Source of the DNA: Acidobacteriota bacterium
GTDB lineage: Bacteria; Acidobacteriota; Terriglobia; Acidiferrales; UBA7541
Direction: 5' to 3'
DNA length: 39,020 bases
Assembly: GCA_003223315.1 (NCBI GenBank)
Contig: QHYR01000084.1
Location: forward strand, 1 to 39,020
Below, in pieces: positions 1-9,057 of this stretch (the first letter of the stretch is position 1; every line of letters starts with the position of its first letter). The notes below the pieces were generated by a model. That model ran no database searches and was not told where the DNA came from. It worked only from the letters and a program-made list of their open reading frames with translations. The position numbers and the translations under genes were made by a program.

Positions 1-486
1 CCCAAAGTTATGTACCAGCAGCGCGCGCAAGTTCAAATCCTTGCGGCCGCGCATCAGGCCCAATGTGATCGCGCCATTGATGACCAGCGCAAAGAGCGAT
101 AGCCCGATCATCCACTGTTCATGCACCGGGACGGGATGCCGAAAACGGTCGAAAGCCTCCCAGAAGAGGGCCAGCGCTACCAGCAGCAGCAAGATGGAAT
201 TTGTGAACGCCGCGAGAATCCCCGCGCGGCGATAACCGAAGGTCCTCTCCGGATCCGCGGGACGCTCCGCCCAGTGCGCCGCGATCCAGCAGATCAGGAT
301 CGTGGGCACATCAGAGAGATTATGGACCGCGTCGCTCACCAGGGCGATGGAATGGCCCAGGTAACCGCCCAAGAATTCCGCCCCTACCAATACGAGCGTG
401 GCGAGCAGAGCCGCAGAAAGGAATCCGCGGGCCGGCTTTCCGTGTGCATGGGCATCGCCGCGGTGGTGCACGTGCATGGAAACCAT
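1..486 (-). CDS. Cation diffusion facilitator (CDF) transporter, N-terminal part
   Basis: Reading the minus strand from the ATG at 486 gives 162 codons with no stop before the left edge, so the gene is truncated by the window. The product starts with a His-rich segment (HVHHRGDAHAHG). Hydrophobic segments follow, and the CDF signature SDAVHNLSD lies near residue 50; its Asp/His residues form the transport metal site in this family. A second membrane pair and the motif RTFGYRR (CDF cytoplasmic loop) follow. CDF proteins such as CzcD and ZitB export Zn, Co or Cd from the cytoplasm by proton antiport. An in-frame second ATG at 477 is an alternative start. Family assignment is firm; metal specificity cannot be read. 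Confidence 0.88.
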   Translation of the reverse strand, partial: MVSMHVHHRGDAHAHGKPARGFLSAALLATLVLVGAEFLGGYLGHSIALVSDAVHNLSDVPTILICWIAAHWAERPADPERTFGYRRAGILAAFTNSILLLLVALALFWEAFDRFRHPVPVHEQWMIGLSLFALVINGAITLGLMRGRKDLNLRALLVHNFG

Positions 487-721
487 TCTACTTCACACGT
501 CCGGGGTGTGAAGGAAATGCGTCATGGCAGCGTGCGAATGCCGGGACGGCGTGCCGATTTGGGTCATCACGTTCTAAGCAACCGCCGCCCGAAAGCCCTT
601 TGACTTCCCCGCAAACCGGCGCCTAGTATTCCTTTAACTTGGTGTGTACGAAGGATTTCCGGCCAAGCCGTGGCGTAATCAGAATCGAGCGGCGCGATCC
701 CAAGCAATCCTGTCTGTGATT

Positions 722-1882
722 ATGGCAAAGGTGGCCAAACTCAGCTTCTGGGGCGTGCGTGGGTCGACTCCGACAGTGGACCGAGCCATGCTGCGCTACG
801 GCGGAAACACGCCTTGTCTCGAGTTAATTACGCCCGACGGCGGGCGGTTGATCCTGGATTGCGGCACCGGCTTGCGAATTCTCGGCAATCGCTTGGCCGC
901 GGCAGCGGAAGCGGACAAAGCGATCGAGGCGCAAATCCTTGTGACCCATTACCATTGGGATCACATACAGGGCGTTCCCTTCTTCGCGCCCTTATATCCA
1001 CCACAAAATAAATTTCACTTTTATAGCTTTCGATCGGAATTTCTCGGACGCGACAGCCTGAAGCGCGTCTTTGAAGCGCAGATGGCCCATCCTTACTTCC
1101 CGGTGGACCTTCATGCCATGTCGGCGGCCCGCAAATTCACCGACGTCGCCGGCGGGGACTGTTTTTCGATCGGAGATAATCAGGTGAGCACCTGCTGGCT
1201 GAACCACCCGCAGGGCTGCTTAGCCTATCGCATCGAAACATCAGTCGGCACGATCGTCTACGCCACCGACAATGAGCCCGGAAATCTGGAATACGACCGC
1301 AACTTGCAGCGCTTCGCCGAAGGTGCGGATATCTTCGTGAACGACGCCCAGTACACCCCGGAGCAACTGGAGCATCATCGCGGATGGGGCCATTCGAGTT
1401 GGCGCGAAGGGGTGCGCATTGCCGAGGCCGCCAGCGTGCGCAATCTGGTTCTTTTTCATCATGACCCGGACTCCTCGGATAAGACCATAGATGGCATCCT
1501 GCGCGATGCGCGCGCAGAATTCGAGAATACCTGGGCTGCTGCCGAAGGCATGGTCATGACCCTCGGGGAAGACCGGACCGACGTGGTGATCCCCGCTGCG
1601 CGAAATAGCTTGCGACGCGAGGCGCATTTCCGAGCCCGGGTGATGGGCTTCACCGAAGAAGGAAGAGCTTTCCAAGAGGACACCGTGATCCGCGATCTCA
1701 GTCTGCATGGTGCGCTGATCTATCTCGACCACAGCCCCAAACTGCAATCGGAATTGCACGTCATGTTGGAAAATCCCGGGGATGGCGATGCCAAGCGGCT
1801 GGCGCTGCGCGGATACGTAGTGCGCATCGAGCCGGGACCTGAGAAGGACCAGGTCGGCGTGGGCATTGTCTTCACCGAGTAG
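722..1882 (+). CDS. MBL-fold metallo-hydrolase fused to a C-terminal PilZ-like domain
   Basis: 386 residues from the ATG at 722. The frame is open further upstream, but homology-like sequence starts at MAKVAKLSFWGVRG, typical of this hydrolase family. The MBL domain covers about 1-290: HxHxDH at 76-81 (HYHWDH), then candidate metal ligands H162, D183 and H246. This is the arrangement of PhnP/RNase Z-like phosphodiesterases. Residues about 295-386 look like a PilZ domain: an arginine-rich start (RREAHFRARV, 298-307), DLSLHG at 325-330 matching the (D/N)xSxxG half of the c-di-GMP motif, and a beta-rich tail ending VGVGIVF. The arginine half is not a perfect RxxxR. The inferred role is a cytoplasmic hydrolase controlled by c-di-GMP; the substrate is unknown. 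The radical SAM gene starts 26 bases after the stop, so co-transcription is likely. Confidence 0.85.
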   Translation: MAKVAKLSFWGVRGSTPTVDRAMLRYGGNTPCLELITPDGGRLILDCGTGLRILGNRLAAAAEADKAIEAQILVTHYHWDHIQGVPFFAPLYPPQNKFHFYSFRSEFLGRDSLKRVFEAQMAHPYFPVDLHAMSAARKFTDVAGGDCFSIGDNQVSTCWLNHPQGCLAYRIETSVGTIVYATDNEPGNLEYDRNLQRFAEGADIFVNDAQYTPEQLEHHRGWGHSSWREGVRIAEAASVRNLVLFHHDPDSSDKTIDGILRDARAEFENTWAAAEGMVMTLGEDRTDVVIPAARNSLRREAHFRARVMGFTEEGRAFQEDTVIRDLSLHGALIYLDHSPKLQSELHVMLENPGDGDAKRLALRGYVVRIEPGPEKDQVGVGIVFTE

Positions 1883-1908
1883 ATGGCGCAAACTCGTCTG
1901 CACCATCC

Positions 1909-2967
1909 ATGGAACCCAAGCGAAACATCTCCACGCGCACGCTCATCGCAGGCTTGATCAACCAGGCGCCGCTCGCGCTCAAAAATTTTCGCCTCTATTT
2001 CACCAACCTCTATCGGCGCAAAATCCGGCGCACCAATATCGTCGCGCCCTACGCGCTCATTTTTTATGCCACCCACAAATGCAATCTGGCCTGCAGTTAC
2101 TGCACTCAGAAAGAGCCGGACGTCTTTAGCGAAGAGTTAACCACGACTGAAACGCTGCGCCTTCTGCGCGTGATTCGGCGCGAAACCGACTCCATTGTGT
2201 TCACCGGGGGCGAACCTACTCTGCGCCCCGATATCGAGGAACTGATCTCCGCCGCCCGCCGGCGCCTGCGTTTCCGCTCGGTTATGCTCATCACCAACGG
2301 AACTCTGCTCGACCGCCGCTCCAGCCTTTTCGAAAATCTGACCGGCCTGGTGATCAGCCTCGACGCGCTAACCATGGATCCGACGAATCCGTTGTCCAAG
2401 CCCGCTGCCTTACCGAAGGTGATGGAGAATATCGCGCTGGCCAAATCGCGCATGCCTCATCCGCGAACCATCACCATCAGCACGGTGATCGAGGAATGGA
2501 ACATCGGTGAAATCGAGCGCATTCTGGACTGGGCCGGCGAGCAAGGCTTCGTATTTGCGACGCAAAGCGCGCTGAAAGAAAAGCTGCCCAATCTTCGCTT
2601 GATCGAAAACCCGCGCTACCTCGAGCTGGTGCGAAAAATCGTGGATCGGCGCAAGCAGAATCTTCAGCCCATCAACGGGACGCCGCGCATCATCGAGACG
2701 CTTCTGCGCTTCGGCGATTTCCAGTGCTTCCCGACCATGTTTCCGCGAGTCTACCCCAATGGCGACGTCTTTTACCCCTGCGAGCCGCTCCGGAAGATCG
2801 GAGGTAATCTCTTACGCGAAGGTTCGCTGGCCAAAGTTTTCGCCAGGGGAAAAAGACTTTATGGCGAGATTCCCGAATGCCACGGAATCTGCCATTTATT
2901 CGGAAATGTGATTTCGCATTACTATACAAACGATTTCTGGCGCCTGGCAGGCGAATACATACGCTGA
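1909..2967 (+). CDS. Radical SAM protein with extra C-terminal cysteines
   Basis: 352 residues. The radical SAM CxxxCxxC motif is CNLACSYC with C58, C62 and C65, which bind the 4Fe-4S cluster that cleaves S-adenosylmethionine. GGEP follows at 100-103 (SAM binding), as does an ITNG strand near 129-132. The C-terminal part has further cysteines (C274, C292, C325, C329) around YPNGDVFYPCEP and ECHGICH. This resembles a SPASM-type or twitch-type auxiliary cluster region in layout, not in exact spacing. No substrate peptide gene is seen nearby. It is probably co-transcribed with the upstream MBL-PilZ gene (26 bp gap). The superfamily call is firm; the reaction is unknown. Confidence 0.85.
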   Translation: MEPKRNISTRTLIAGLINQAPLALKNFRLYFTNLYRRKIRRTNIVAPYALIFYATHKCNLACSYCTQKEPDVFSEELTTTETLRLLRVIRRETDSIVFTGGEPTLRPDIEELISAARRRLRFRSVMLITNGTLLDRRSSLFENLTGLVISLDALTMDPTNPLSKPAALPKVMENIALAKSRMPHPRTITISTVIEEWNIGEIERILDWAGEQGFVFATQSALKEKLPNLRLIENPRYLELVRKIVDRRKQNLQPINGTPRIIETLLRFGDFQCFPTMFPRVYPNGDVFYPCEPLRKIGGNLLREGSLAKVFARGKRLYGEIPECHGICHLFGNVISHYYTNDFWRLAGEYIR

Positions 2968-3051
2968 GGCGATTCCCCGAGCGGGTTCCCCGGTACCGAT
3001 TTTTAACTTCTATCGTCACCGCAGACCGGCATCGACTCCCTCCGGCGGCGA

Positions 3052-4071
3052 CTAAGGATGCGCAGAAAGACTTACACCGTAAGATGCGGTGGCTGGATTG
3101 TAAAGCGGTTCGATGCGCACCGATTTTGCCTTCGGTTCGTAGAAGGCAGAGTGGTGGTGGTAAACGTATCCGCCAATGCTATAGCCGATCACCGAACCTA
3201 CCAAGGCATCGGATGGAAAATGGTTGTCTCCTGTGACTCTGGCGATGGCCACGCCCGTCGCCAAACCGTAGAGTGCAACATGCAACCAAGGATGGCCCGG
3301 CGTCTCCTCAACCATCACACGTGCAAAGGCCCAGGTGGCGGCCGCATGGCCTGAGGGAAAGGAGCCGCTGAAAGTATAGACGTCGCTGTCATCCGGCCAG
3401 AATTTTCCTGTGCCGGGAGCCACATAGGGGCGCTGGCGGTTGGTCGCAAGTTTGAGCGCCTCCACGACCAGGCTGGCGTCGGCTATGCTTTCGAGCGCAA
3501 GCATGCCGGTCTCGCGCGGTCCTTCCTTGTGATCCAATTTTCCAATCAAGTAGGTGAGGCCGGCAGCGGGGACCAGGACGTAGCCGGAGCCGAGGTGCGT
3601 AAAATCATTGCTAACGCGAATTCGCGTGGGAGATGGTCCGAGCGCGTTCATGGCCCGCACATCGTAAACAAATGCCAGCGTCGTCGCCGTCGCAAAAGGG
3701 ACAAGCCAAAGCAGTTTCCGCCCGCGGAGCCTGGCCGGTGCGGTCCAGATTCCTGCTTGATCGCGGAACACGTCGCCGAAGCACCTCAGTGGAGCAGACG
3801 CTAAATCGCAGGTACTGCCGGCACTTTGAGTCGCAGTGGGGCCGGCAGCCTGAGCGGCAGTGGGGCCGGTATTCCCCGGCGCCTGGGTGTCCGGGGCCGG
3901 AGGCGAGGAGGAAGTCTGCGGCACAGCGATGGGGGAGATGGATCCACTATCTACGAAGGACGACGCATCGAATGAAGCCTGTGCCCGGGTAGACGGAGAG
4001 AGAGCAAGCAGAAGCGTGGCGACTAATATCGGCTGAATCGCAAGACCCAAAAGTTGATAGGCCCTTTTCAC
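3052..4071 (-). CDS. Exported PAP2-family phosphatase
   Basis: 339 residues. It starts with a Sec signal peptide (MKRAYQLLG, hydrophobic 10-24, likely cleavage after TRA near residue 30). A Pro/Thr/Ala-rich linker (about 40-90) follows, which includes an eight-residue duplication encoded by a 13-base core repeated at 3833 and 3857. The phosphatase domain holds the three acid-phosphatase motifs: K207-x6-R214-P215, PSGH at 239-242, and R278-x5-H284-x3-D288. H242 and H284 would be the catalytic histidines. The family dephosphorylates lipid phosphates such as phosphatidic acid or undecaprenyl pyrophosphate; the precise substrate is unknown. It is convergent with the radical SAM gene. Confidence 0.9.
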   Translation of the reverse strand: MKRAYQLLGLAIQPILVATLLLALSPSTRAQASFDASSFVDSGSISPIAVPQTSSSPPAPDTQAPGNTGPTAAQAAGPTATQSAGSTCDLASAPLRCFGDVFRDQAGIWTAPARLRGRKLLWLVPFATATTLAFVYDVRAMNALGPSPTRIRVSNDFTHLGSGYVLVPAAGLTYLIGKLDHKEGPRETGMLALESIADASLVVEALKLATNRQRPYVAPGTGKFWPDDSDVYTFSGSFPSGHAAATWAFARVMVEETPGHPWLHVALYGLATGVAIARVTGDNHFPSDALVGSVIGYSIGGYVYHHHSAFYEPKAKSVRIEPLYNPATASYGVSLSAHP

Positions 4072-4214
4072 ATTCGATTCTCGTGGCGTCAGCGCATCAC
4101 GCCACTATCCCAGCCACCAGGCCACCATGCATGGACGCAACTTTGCAAGATAGAAAAGATAGAAATGATCACCACGCTATGATGCGCATCCGGCTTCCGG
4201 CGTCGCCAACTGCA

Positions 4215-4829
4215 TTAGCGCATGACCGGCAATTCGCGATAGAGGCGGCTACGCACCGTGGCATCGGCCACACGTGCCAGGTGCTCCGCGAATCCGCCTT
4301 CGTAGATAAATTCCGCTGTCGTCTCTTCGCAATCCACACGAAAGCTCCAGTCCATGCCAGCGGGCTCCACAGATACAGTCCGAACTTGCTGCAGCGGTAT
4401 TTCGACTAAAACTTGGAGGCTAGCGTCTATCACCCATAGCCGCTCAGCGCCGATGAAGAGTTTCGCCCGGTGTCGGCTTCCGGCGCCATCGGTGTAGTAG
4501 CCGCCATCGACCGCGATCAATGCCCCCAGTTCGCGGGCCCGCGCGTCGATGGAAAATGCGGGGCGTTCTGGCGTCAAAAGGATCGCAAGCAGCAGCATCA
4601 GAGCCCCCAGCACGAGCAGCATGGACGAATGCGGCCGCACCGCTCCAAAGGCGAGTACTATCACGCCCGCGAACGCCATAAGAATGCGGACAAAATTCCA
4701 CAACTTCCTTCGGCGCCGCAATCGGATCACCTTCGGAATGACCAGAACCAACCCGAAAATGACCCAGAGCCCGCCGCGGCGCAACCCCGCCGCTCCTCTG
4801 CGCAATGGCGAAATTTTGGAATGTTCCAT
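4215..4829 (-). CDS. Conserved-looking small membrane protein of unknown function
   Basis: 204 residues; family not recognised. The N-terminus is basic (LRRGAAGLRRGG). Three hydrophobic segments lie at about 20-34, 44-62 and 68-86, with a very basic stretch RLRRRRK between the first two. Residues about 90-204 form a soluble domain with alternating strands (LFIGAERLWVIDA, LVEIPLQQVRTVSVEP), which recalls a PH-like bacterial domain; that is only an impression. It lies divergent from the MFS gene with about 157 bp between them. An N-terminal membrane anchor with a cytoplasmic C-terminal domain is inferred. Confidence 0.65.
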   Translation of the reverse strand: MEHSKISPLRRGAAGLRRGGLWVIFGLVLVIPKVIRLRRRRKLWNFVRILMAFAGVIVLAFGAVRPHSSMLLVLGALMLLLAILLTPERPAFSIDARARELGALIAVDGGYYTDGAGSRHRAKLFIGAERLWVIDASLQVLVEIPLQQVRTVSVEPAGMDWSFRVDCEETTAEFIYEGGFAEHLARVADATVRSRLYRELPVMR

Positions 4830-4986
4830 CGAACGACCGACCCATCTTCAATTGGGCTTCGCCGTATGTCAAATCGCCAGAGGCAAAAGCGAGCAAATTC
4901 TGTTCTCTTTTGTAACCAACGACCGATTCCAGCCGAAAAAGGGCCCTGCGGCTAAGCTACAATATCGGTGCATCAAAAAGAATGTC

Positions 4987-6336
4987 ATGGCGGAAACGGC
5001 AACCTCGTCCGAGCTGCGTCAGGCACGCAATACCGACGACCAAAAACCTCGTATAGGTCTGCGGACAACTGTCCGGGCATTGCGCCATCGAAATTTTCAG
5101 CTCTTCTTTGGCGGCCAGCTAATTTCCCTCGTGGGCACCTGGATGCAGAACATTGCCCAGGACTGGCTTGTCTATCGGCTGACGGGCTCGTCGCTGCTGT
5201 TGGGAACCGTCGCCTTCGCCAGTCAGATTCCCATTTTCCTGCTGGCGCCGCTGGCCGGCATCGTAGCCGACCGGTGGAACCGCCATCGCATCATCATCGC
5301 CACCCAAACGGCGTCCATGGTGCTGGCGCTGACCCTGGCCACGCTGACGCTCAGTGGAGCGATTCGCATCTGGGAGATCATGGTTCTGGCGTCATTGCTG
5401 GGCGTGGTGAACGCCTTTGATATTCCCGCTCGACAGGCTTTCCTGATCGAGATGGTGGGGCGCGACGATCTGTTGAACGCCATCGCGCTGAACTCCTCCA
5501 TGTTCAATAGCGCGCGTATCATCGGACCGGCCATCGCCGGCATCCTGGTGGCGTCGGTTGGGGAAGGCTGGTGTTTTTTCGCCAACGGCATCAGTTACAT
5601 CGCCGTGATTACCGGGCTACTGCTGATGCGGCTCACCAGGCAGGGTGAACTGCAGAAGCACGGATCTCCCCTGGAGAATCTGGTCGAAGGCTTCCGTTTC
5701 GCACGCCATACGGCTCCGGTGCGGGCTCTATTGCTCCTGATCGGATTTGTCAGCCTCGCCGCCATGCCCTATACGGTATTAATGCCGATTTTCGCGGGCC
5801 GTATTCTGCATGGCGGAGCGCGCCAGTTGGGAATGCTGATGGGTGCGACCGGCGTCGGCGCGCTGCTCGGCGCTTTGACGCTCGCCTCCAAAACCAACGT
5901 CCGCGGGCTCGGGAAGTGGGTGTGGATGGCTGCAACCGGTTTTGGCACGAGCCTTATCCTTTTTACGTTGTCGCGGCACCTCTGGCTCTCGCTGGCACTC
6001 CTCATTCCTACCGGATTCGGCATGATGGTTCAGATGGGCGCAACCAACACCCTTTTGCAAGTCATGGTTCCCGACCGCCTGCGCGGGCGCGTAATGTCGC
6101 TTTACTCTATGATGTTCATCGGAATGGGTCCCATTGGCGCGCTGCTTGGGGGCGCCCTTGCGGCGAGAATCGGCGCGCCTTGGACGGTGGCTATTGGCGG
6201 AGTCACTTGCCTTGCCGGCGGCGCGATTTTCGCGCGGCGCTTGCCGGCCATGCGCGGTGTGGCTCAGCGGTTGATTCTGGCGCAGGGAATGGGCGCCGGC
6301 GAGCCTCCGGCATCCTTGCCGATGCCGCGCTCATAA
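4987..6336 (+). CDS. MFS transporter, EntS/DUF894-like exporter
   Basis: 449 residues from the ATG at 4987. The frame is open back to 4549 but the upstream codons read the antisense of the small membrane protein, so they were excluded. The N-terminal motif ALRHRNFQLFFGGQLISLVG and the following WMQNIAQDWLVYRLT are typical of the MFS_3/enterobactin-exporter-like group. The loop 2-3 motif is present as GIVADRWNRHRI, and about 11-12 hydrophobic segments follow. In the second half the DRLRGRVMSLYSM loop is also characteristic. Proteins of this group export siderophores or drugs across the inner membrane; the substrate here is unknown. The RBS before 4987 is weak (AAAGAA). It precedes gnd by 89 bp. 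Confidence 0.85.
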   Translation: MAETATSSELRQARNTDDQKPRIGLRTTVRALRHRNFQLFFGGQLISLVGTWMQNIAQDWLVYRLTGSSLLLGTVAFASQIPIFLLAPLAGIVADRWNRHRIIIATQTASMVLALTLATLTLSGAIRIWEIMVLASLLGVVNAFDIPARQAFLIEMVGRDDLLNAIALNSSMFNSARIIGPAIAGILVASVGEGWCFFANGISYIAVITGLLLMRLTRQGELQKHGSPLENLVEGFRFARHTAPVRALLLLIGFVSLAAMPYTVLMPIFAGRILHGGARQLGMLMGATGVGALLGALTLASKTNVRGLGKWVWMAATGFGTSLILFTLSRHLWLSLALLIPTGFGMMVQMGATNTLLQVMVPDRLRGRVMSLYSMMFIGMGPIGALLGGALAARIGAPWTVAIGGVTCLAGGAIFARRLPAMRGVAQRLILAQGMGAGEPPASLPMPRS

Positions 6337-6425
6337 TGCCGGAAGCAACTGTCGAGTAACTGCCCCGCGGGCGCAGGTCCAATAGAATCCAACTCAGGGA
6401 ATCCCACGCGAGGAGCACACCAGAC

Positions 6426-7448
6426 ATGCAGATCGGAATGATCGGCCTCGGGAGAATGGGCGGAAACATGAGCCGCCGGCTGCTGCGAGCCAAGCATCAG
6501 TGCGTCGCATTCGATAGGCATCCGGAAAATGTGAAGAAATTGTCAGATGAGGGCGCTGCGGGAGCAGCCTCGCTCGAAGAGCTTGTTCAGAAGATAGCGC
6601 CGCCTCGCGCGATCTGGATGATGGTGCCGGCGGCAGGCGTGGACGCCACCATCGAACAACTCGCTCCAAAATTGCAGCGAGGCGACATCCTGATCGACGG
6701 CGGGAATTCCTATTACATCGACGATATCCGGCGTTCCAAGCAACTGCAGCAGCGCGGAATTCACTACGTGGATGTGGGCACGAGCGGCGGCGTTTGGGGC
6801 TCGGAACGCGGTTACTGTCAGATGATCGGGGGTCCTCGGGAGGTCGTCGAGCATCTCGATCCCATCTTCAAGGCGCTTGCTCCTGGGCGGGGAGATGTGC
6901 CGCGAACTTCTGGACGAGAGAAAATCGGCGGCACTGCCCCCTCTACAGCCGAGGACGGCTACCTCCATTGCGGCCCTGCAGGGGCCGGGCATTTCGTGAA
7001 AATGGTGCATAACGGAATCGAGTACGGACTCATGGCGGCCTACGCGGAAGGAATCAATATTCTGAAGCATGCCAATGTCGGCAAATCCACGAGCCGCAGT
7101 GACGCCGAGACCGCCCCGCTGCGCGACCCCGATCACTATCAATACGATTTCAATCTTGCCGATGTCACCGAAGTATGGCGGCGCGGCAGCGTCATTGCGT
7201 CCTGGCTTCTGGATCTGACCGCCAGCGCGATGTTAAAAGATCCCCACCTCGCCAGCTTCTCGGGCCGCGTCTCGGATTCCGGCGAAGGGCGATGGACCAT
7301 TCTGGCGGCAGTCGAAGAAGGCGCTCCGGCGCCGGTCTTGAGCGCGGCTCTTTATGAGCGATTTACTTCGCGGGGCGAGAGCGATTTCGCCAATAAACTG
7401 CTCTCGGCCATGCGCCTTGAATTTGGCGGCCATCTGGAAACGCGGTGA
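6426..7448 (+). CDS. gnd: 6-phosphogluconate dehydrogenase, decarboxylating (short GntZ-type)
   Basis: 340 residues, the shorter 6PGDH subfamily (about 300-340 residues) rather than the 470-residue type. Rossmann motif GLGRMGGN lies at 7-14, DGGNS at 91-95, the substrate loop [12 protein letters not shown] at 118-129, and the catalytic stretch [11 protein letters not shown] at 191-201 with K192, N196 and E199. After strand beta2 the sequence is AFDRHP; an acidic residue there suggests NAD rather than NADP use (inference from Rossmann rules). It oxidises 6-phosphogluconate to ribulose 5-phosphate and CO2 in the cytoplasm. A GAGGAG ribosome site lies about 10 bases before the ATG. zwf and a sugar porter follow, forming an oxidative pentose phosphate operon. 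Confidence 0.95.
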   Translation: MQIGMIGLGRMGGNMSRRLLRAKHQCVAFDRHPENVKKLSDEGAAGAASLEELVQKIAPPRAIWMMVPAAGVDATIEQLAPKLQRGDILIDGGNSYYIDDIRRSKQLQQRGIHYVDVGTSGGVWGSERGYCQMIGGPREVVEHLDPIFKALAPGRGDVPRTSGREKIGGTAPSTAEDGYLHCGPAGAGHFVKMVHNGIEYGLMAAYAEGINILKHANVGKSTSRSDAETAPLRDPDHYQYDFNLADVTEVWRRGSVIASWLLDLTASAMLKDPHLASFSGRVSDSGEGRWTILAAVEEGAPAPVLSAALYERFTSRGESDFANKLLSAMRLEFGGHLETR

Positions 7449-7548
7449 GAACATACCCGAGCTTGTCGTCCGCTTTCCGAACGGCCCTGGTCTTCTAGTG
7501 CATCAAAAAATAGAAAGCTCTCACCCGCGAGGCAAAGGAGAGTCCGTA

Positions 7549-9057
7549 ATGAGCGCGACCCTGACGGCCGGTATTTCGGAGCAGCGCCGTTTGCCCAAAA
7601 CCGTGGCGCTCTCAGACGCATTGGTTTTTTTTGGCGCAACCGGCGATCTCGCTTATAAGCAAATTTTCCCCTCGCTCCAGCAGATGATCCGGCGCGGCAG
7701 TCTCAACGTGCCGGTTATCGGCGTCGCCAAAGCGGGGTGGTCGCTCGACCAGCTTCGGCAACGGGCGCACGAGAGTCTTGAGAAGCACGGCGGCATAGAT
7801 CAGGCCGCCTTTTCCAAATTGATGGAATTGCTGAATTATATCGATGGTGACTACCAGGATCCGAATACCTTCAAGAGGCTTCGCGACGTGCTGGGCAAGG
7901 CGCAGCTTCCCACTCATTATCTGGCCATTCCTCCCAGCCTCTTCGCCACCGTTATCGAAGGCCTCCACGCTTCCGGATGCGCCAAGAATGCCCGCGTGAT
8001 CCTGGAAAAGCCCTTCGGCCGCGATCTCGCTTCGGCTCAAGAACTCGACGCCACCCTGCACTCCGTTTTTCCCGAATCTTCGATTTTTCGGATTGACCAT
8101 TATCTGGGCAAAGAAGAAGTCGAGAATCTGCTCTTCTTCCGTTTTGCAAACACGTTTCTGGAGCCCATCTGGAACCGCAATTACGTGGAATGTGTGCAGA
8201 TCACCATGGCGGAATCTTTCGGCGTCGCGGGCCGGGGCAAATTTTACGAGGAAGCCGGCGCAATTCGCGATGTGGTGCAGAACCATCTCTTGCAAGTAGT
8301 GGGATTTCTCACCATGGAACCGCCCACCAGCATGTATGCCGAATCGCTGCGCGATGAACAGGTTCGCGTCCTTCGCACCATCCCTCCTATTCAGCCGGCA
8401 AACGTGGTGCGCGGGCAGTTTGAGGGATATCGAAAAGTTCGCGACGTGGCTCCGAATTCCAAAGTGGAGACTTTCGTCGCCTTGCGTCTTGAAGTGGACT
8501 CCTGGCGCTGGGACGGCGTCCCGTTCATACTGCGCACCGGCAAATGCCTGGCCGTAACCGCGACGGAAGTGCTCGTCAAGCTCAAGCAGCCTCCTCTTCG
8601 GCGCGTCCCGAATCAGAACAACTACTTCCGCTTTCGGCTGGGCCCCGATCTCTCCATAAATCTGGGCGCGCAAATCAAGCGTCCCGGCCCCGAGATGGTT
8701 TCCATGCCGGTCGAACTCTCGGCCGTGCATCTTGATCTCAGCGGAGAACTCCTGCCCTACGAGCGCCTGCTCACCGACGCCATGCGCGGCGATCCGCTTC
8801 TCTTCGTGCGCCAGGATGCGGTCGAAGCGGCCTGGGGCATCGTCGATCCCATCCTCGGGCCGGATACCACGCCACTCTATTTTTATCCGCGCGGAAGCTG
8901 GGGTCCGCCGGAAGCCGATCGTCTGGCCGCGGACATCGGCGGGTGGCACGACCCCGAGCCTTCCGCGCAGGGCGGCACATCTCACTTTATGTGGCGCTAC
9001 GATGAGCACGAAGACGCCTCCGCGGATGGCGGTCAGTCCGCCGGCCGTACAGGCTGA
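7549..9057 (+). CDS. zwf: Glucose-6-phosphate dehydrogenase
   Basis: 502 residues from the ATG at 7549, chosen because AAGGAG sits 8 bases upstream; the open frame extends back to 7354 into gnd. Nucleotide-binding GATGDLA lies at 29-35, EKPFGRDL at 153-160, the substrate signature RIDHYLGKE at 181-189, and the catalytic region [10 protein letters not shown] at 241-250 with H246. The C-terminus ends the domain with [12 protein letters not shown]. It oxidises glucose 6-phosphate to 6-phosphogluconolactone with NAD(P)+. The lactonase gene (pgl) is not in this operon. The 3' end overlaps the sugar-porter start by about 56 bp. Confidence 0.96.
   Translation: MSATLTAGISEQRRLPKTVALSDALVFFGATGDLAYKQIFPSLQQMIRRGSLNVPVIGVAKAGWSLDQLRQRAHESLEKHGGIDQAAFSKLMELLNYIDGDYQDPNTFKRLRDVLGKAQLPTHYLAIPPSLFATVIEGLHASGCAKNARVILEKPFGRDLASAQELDATLHSVFPESSIFRIDHYLGKEEVENLLFFRFANTFLEPIWNRNYVECVQITMAESFGVAGRGKFYEEAGAIRDVVQNHLLQVVGFLTMEPPTSMYAESLRDEQVRVLRTIPPIQPANVVRGQFEGYRKVRDVAPNSKVETFVALRLEVDSWRWDGVPFILRTGKCLAVTATEVLVKLKQPPLRRVPNQNNYFRFRLGPDLSINLGAQIKRPGPEMVSMPVELSAVHLDLSGELLPYERLLTDAMRGDPLLFVRQDAVEAAWGIVDPILGPDTTPLYFYPRGSWGPPEADRLAADIGGWHDPEPSAQGGTSHFMWRYDEHEDASADGGQSAGRTG

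Noticed and set aside
3833-3869. Short tandem repeat in the PAP2 gene as a separate repeat element
   Set aside because: Only two imperfect copies; it encodes a Pro/Thr/Ala linker and is described with the gene.
7612-9009. 465-codon open frame on the minus strand
   Set aside because: It lies entirely antisense to zwf, whose motifs are unmistakable; it has no family signature and no ribosome site.
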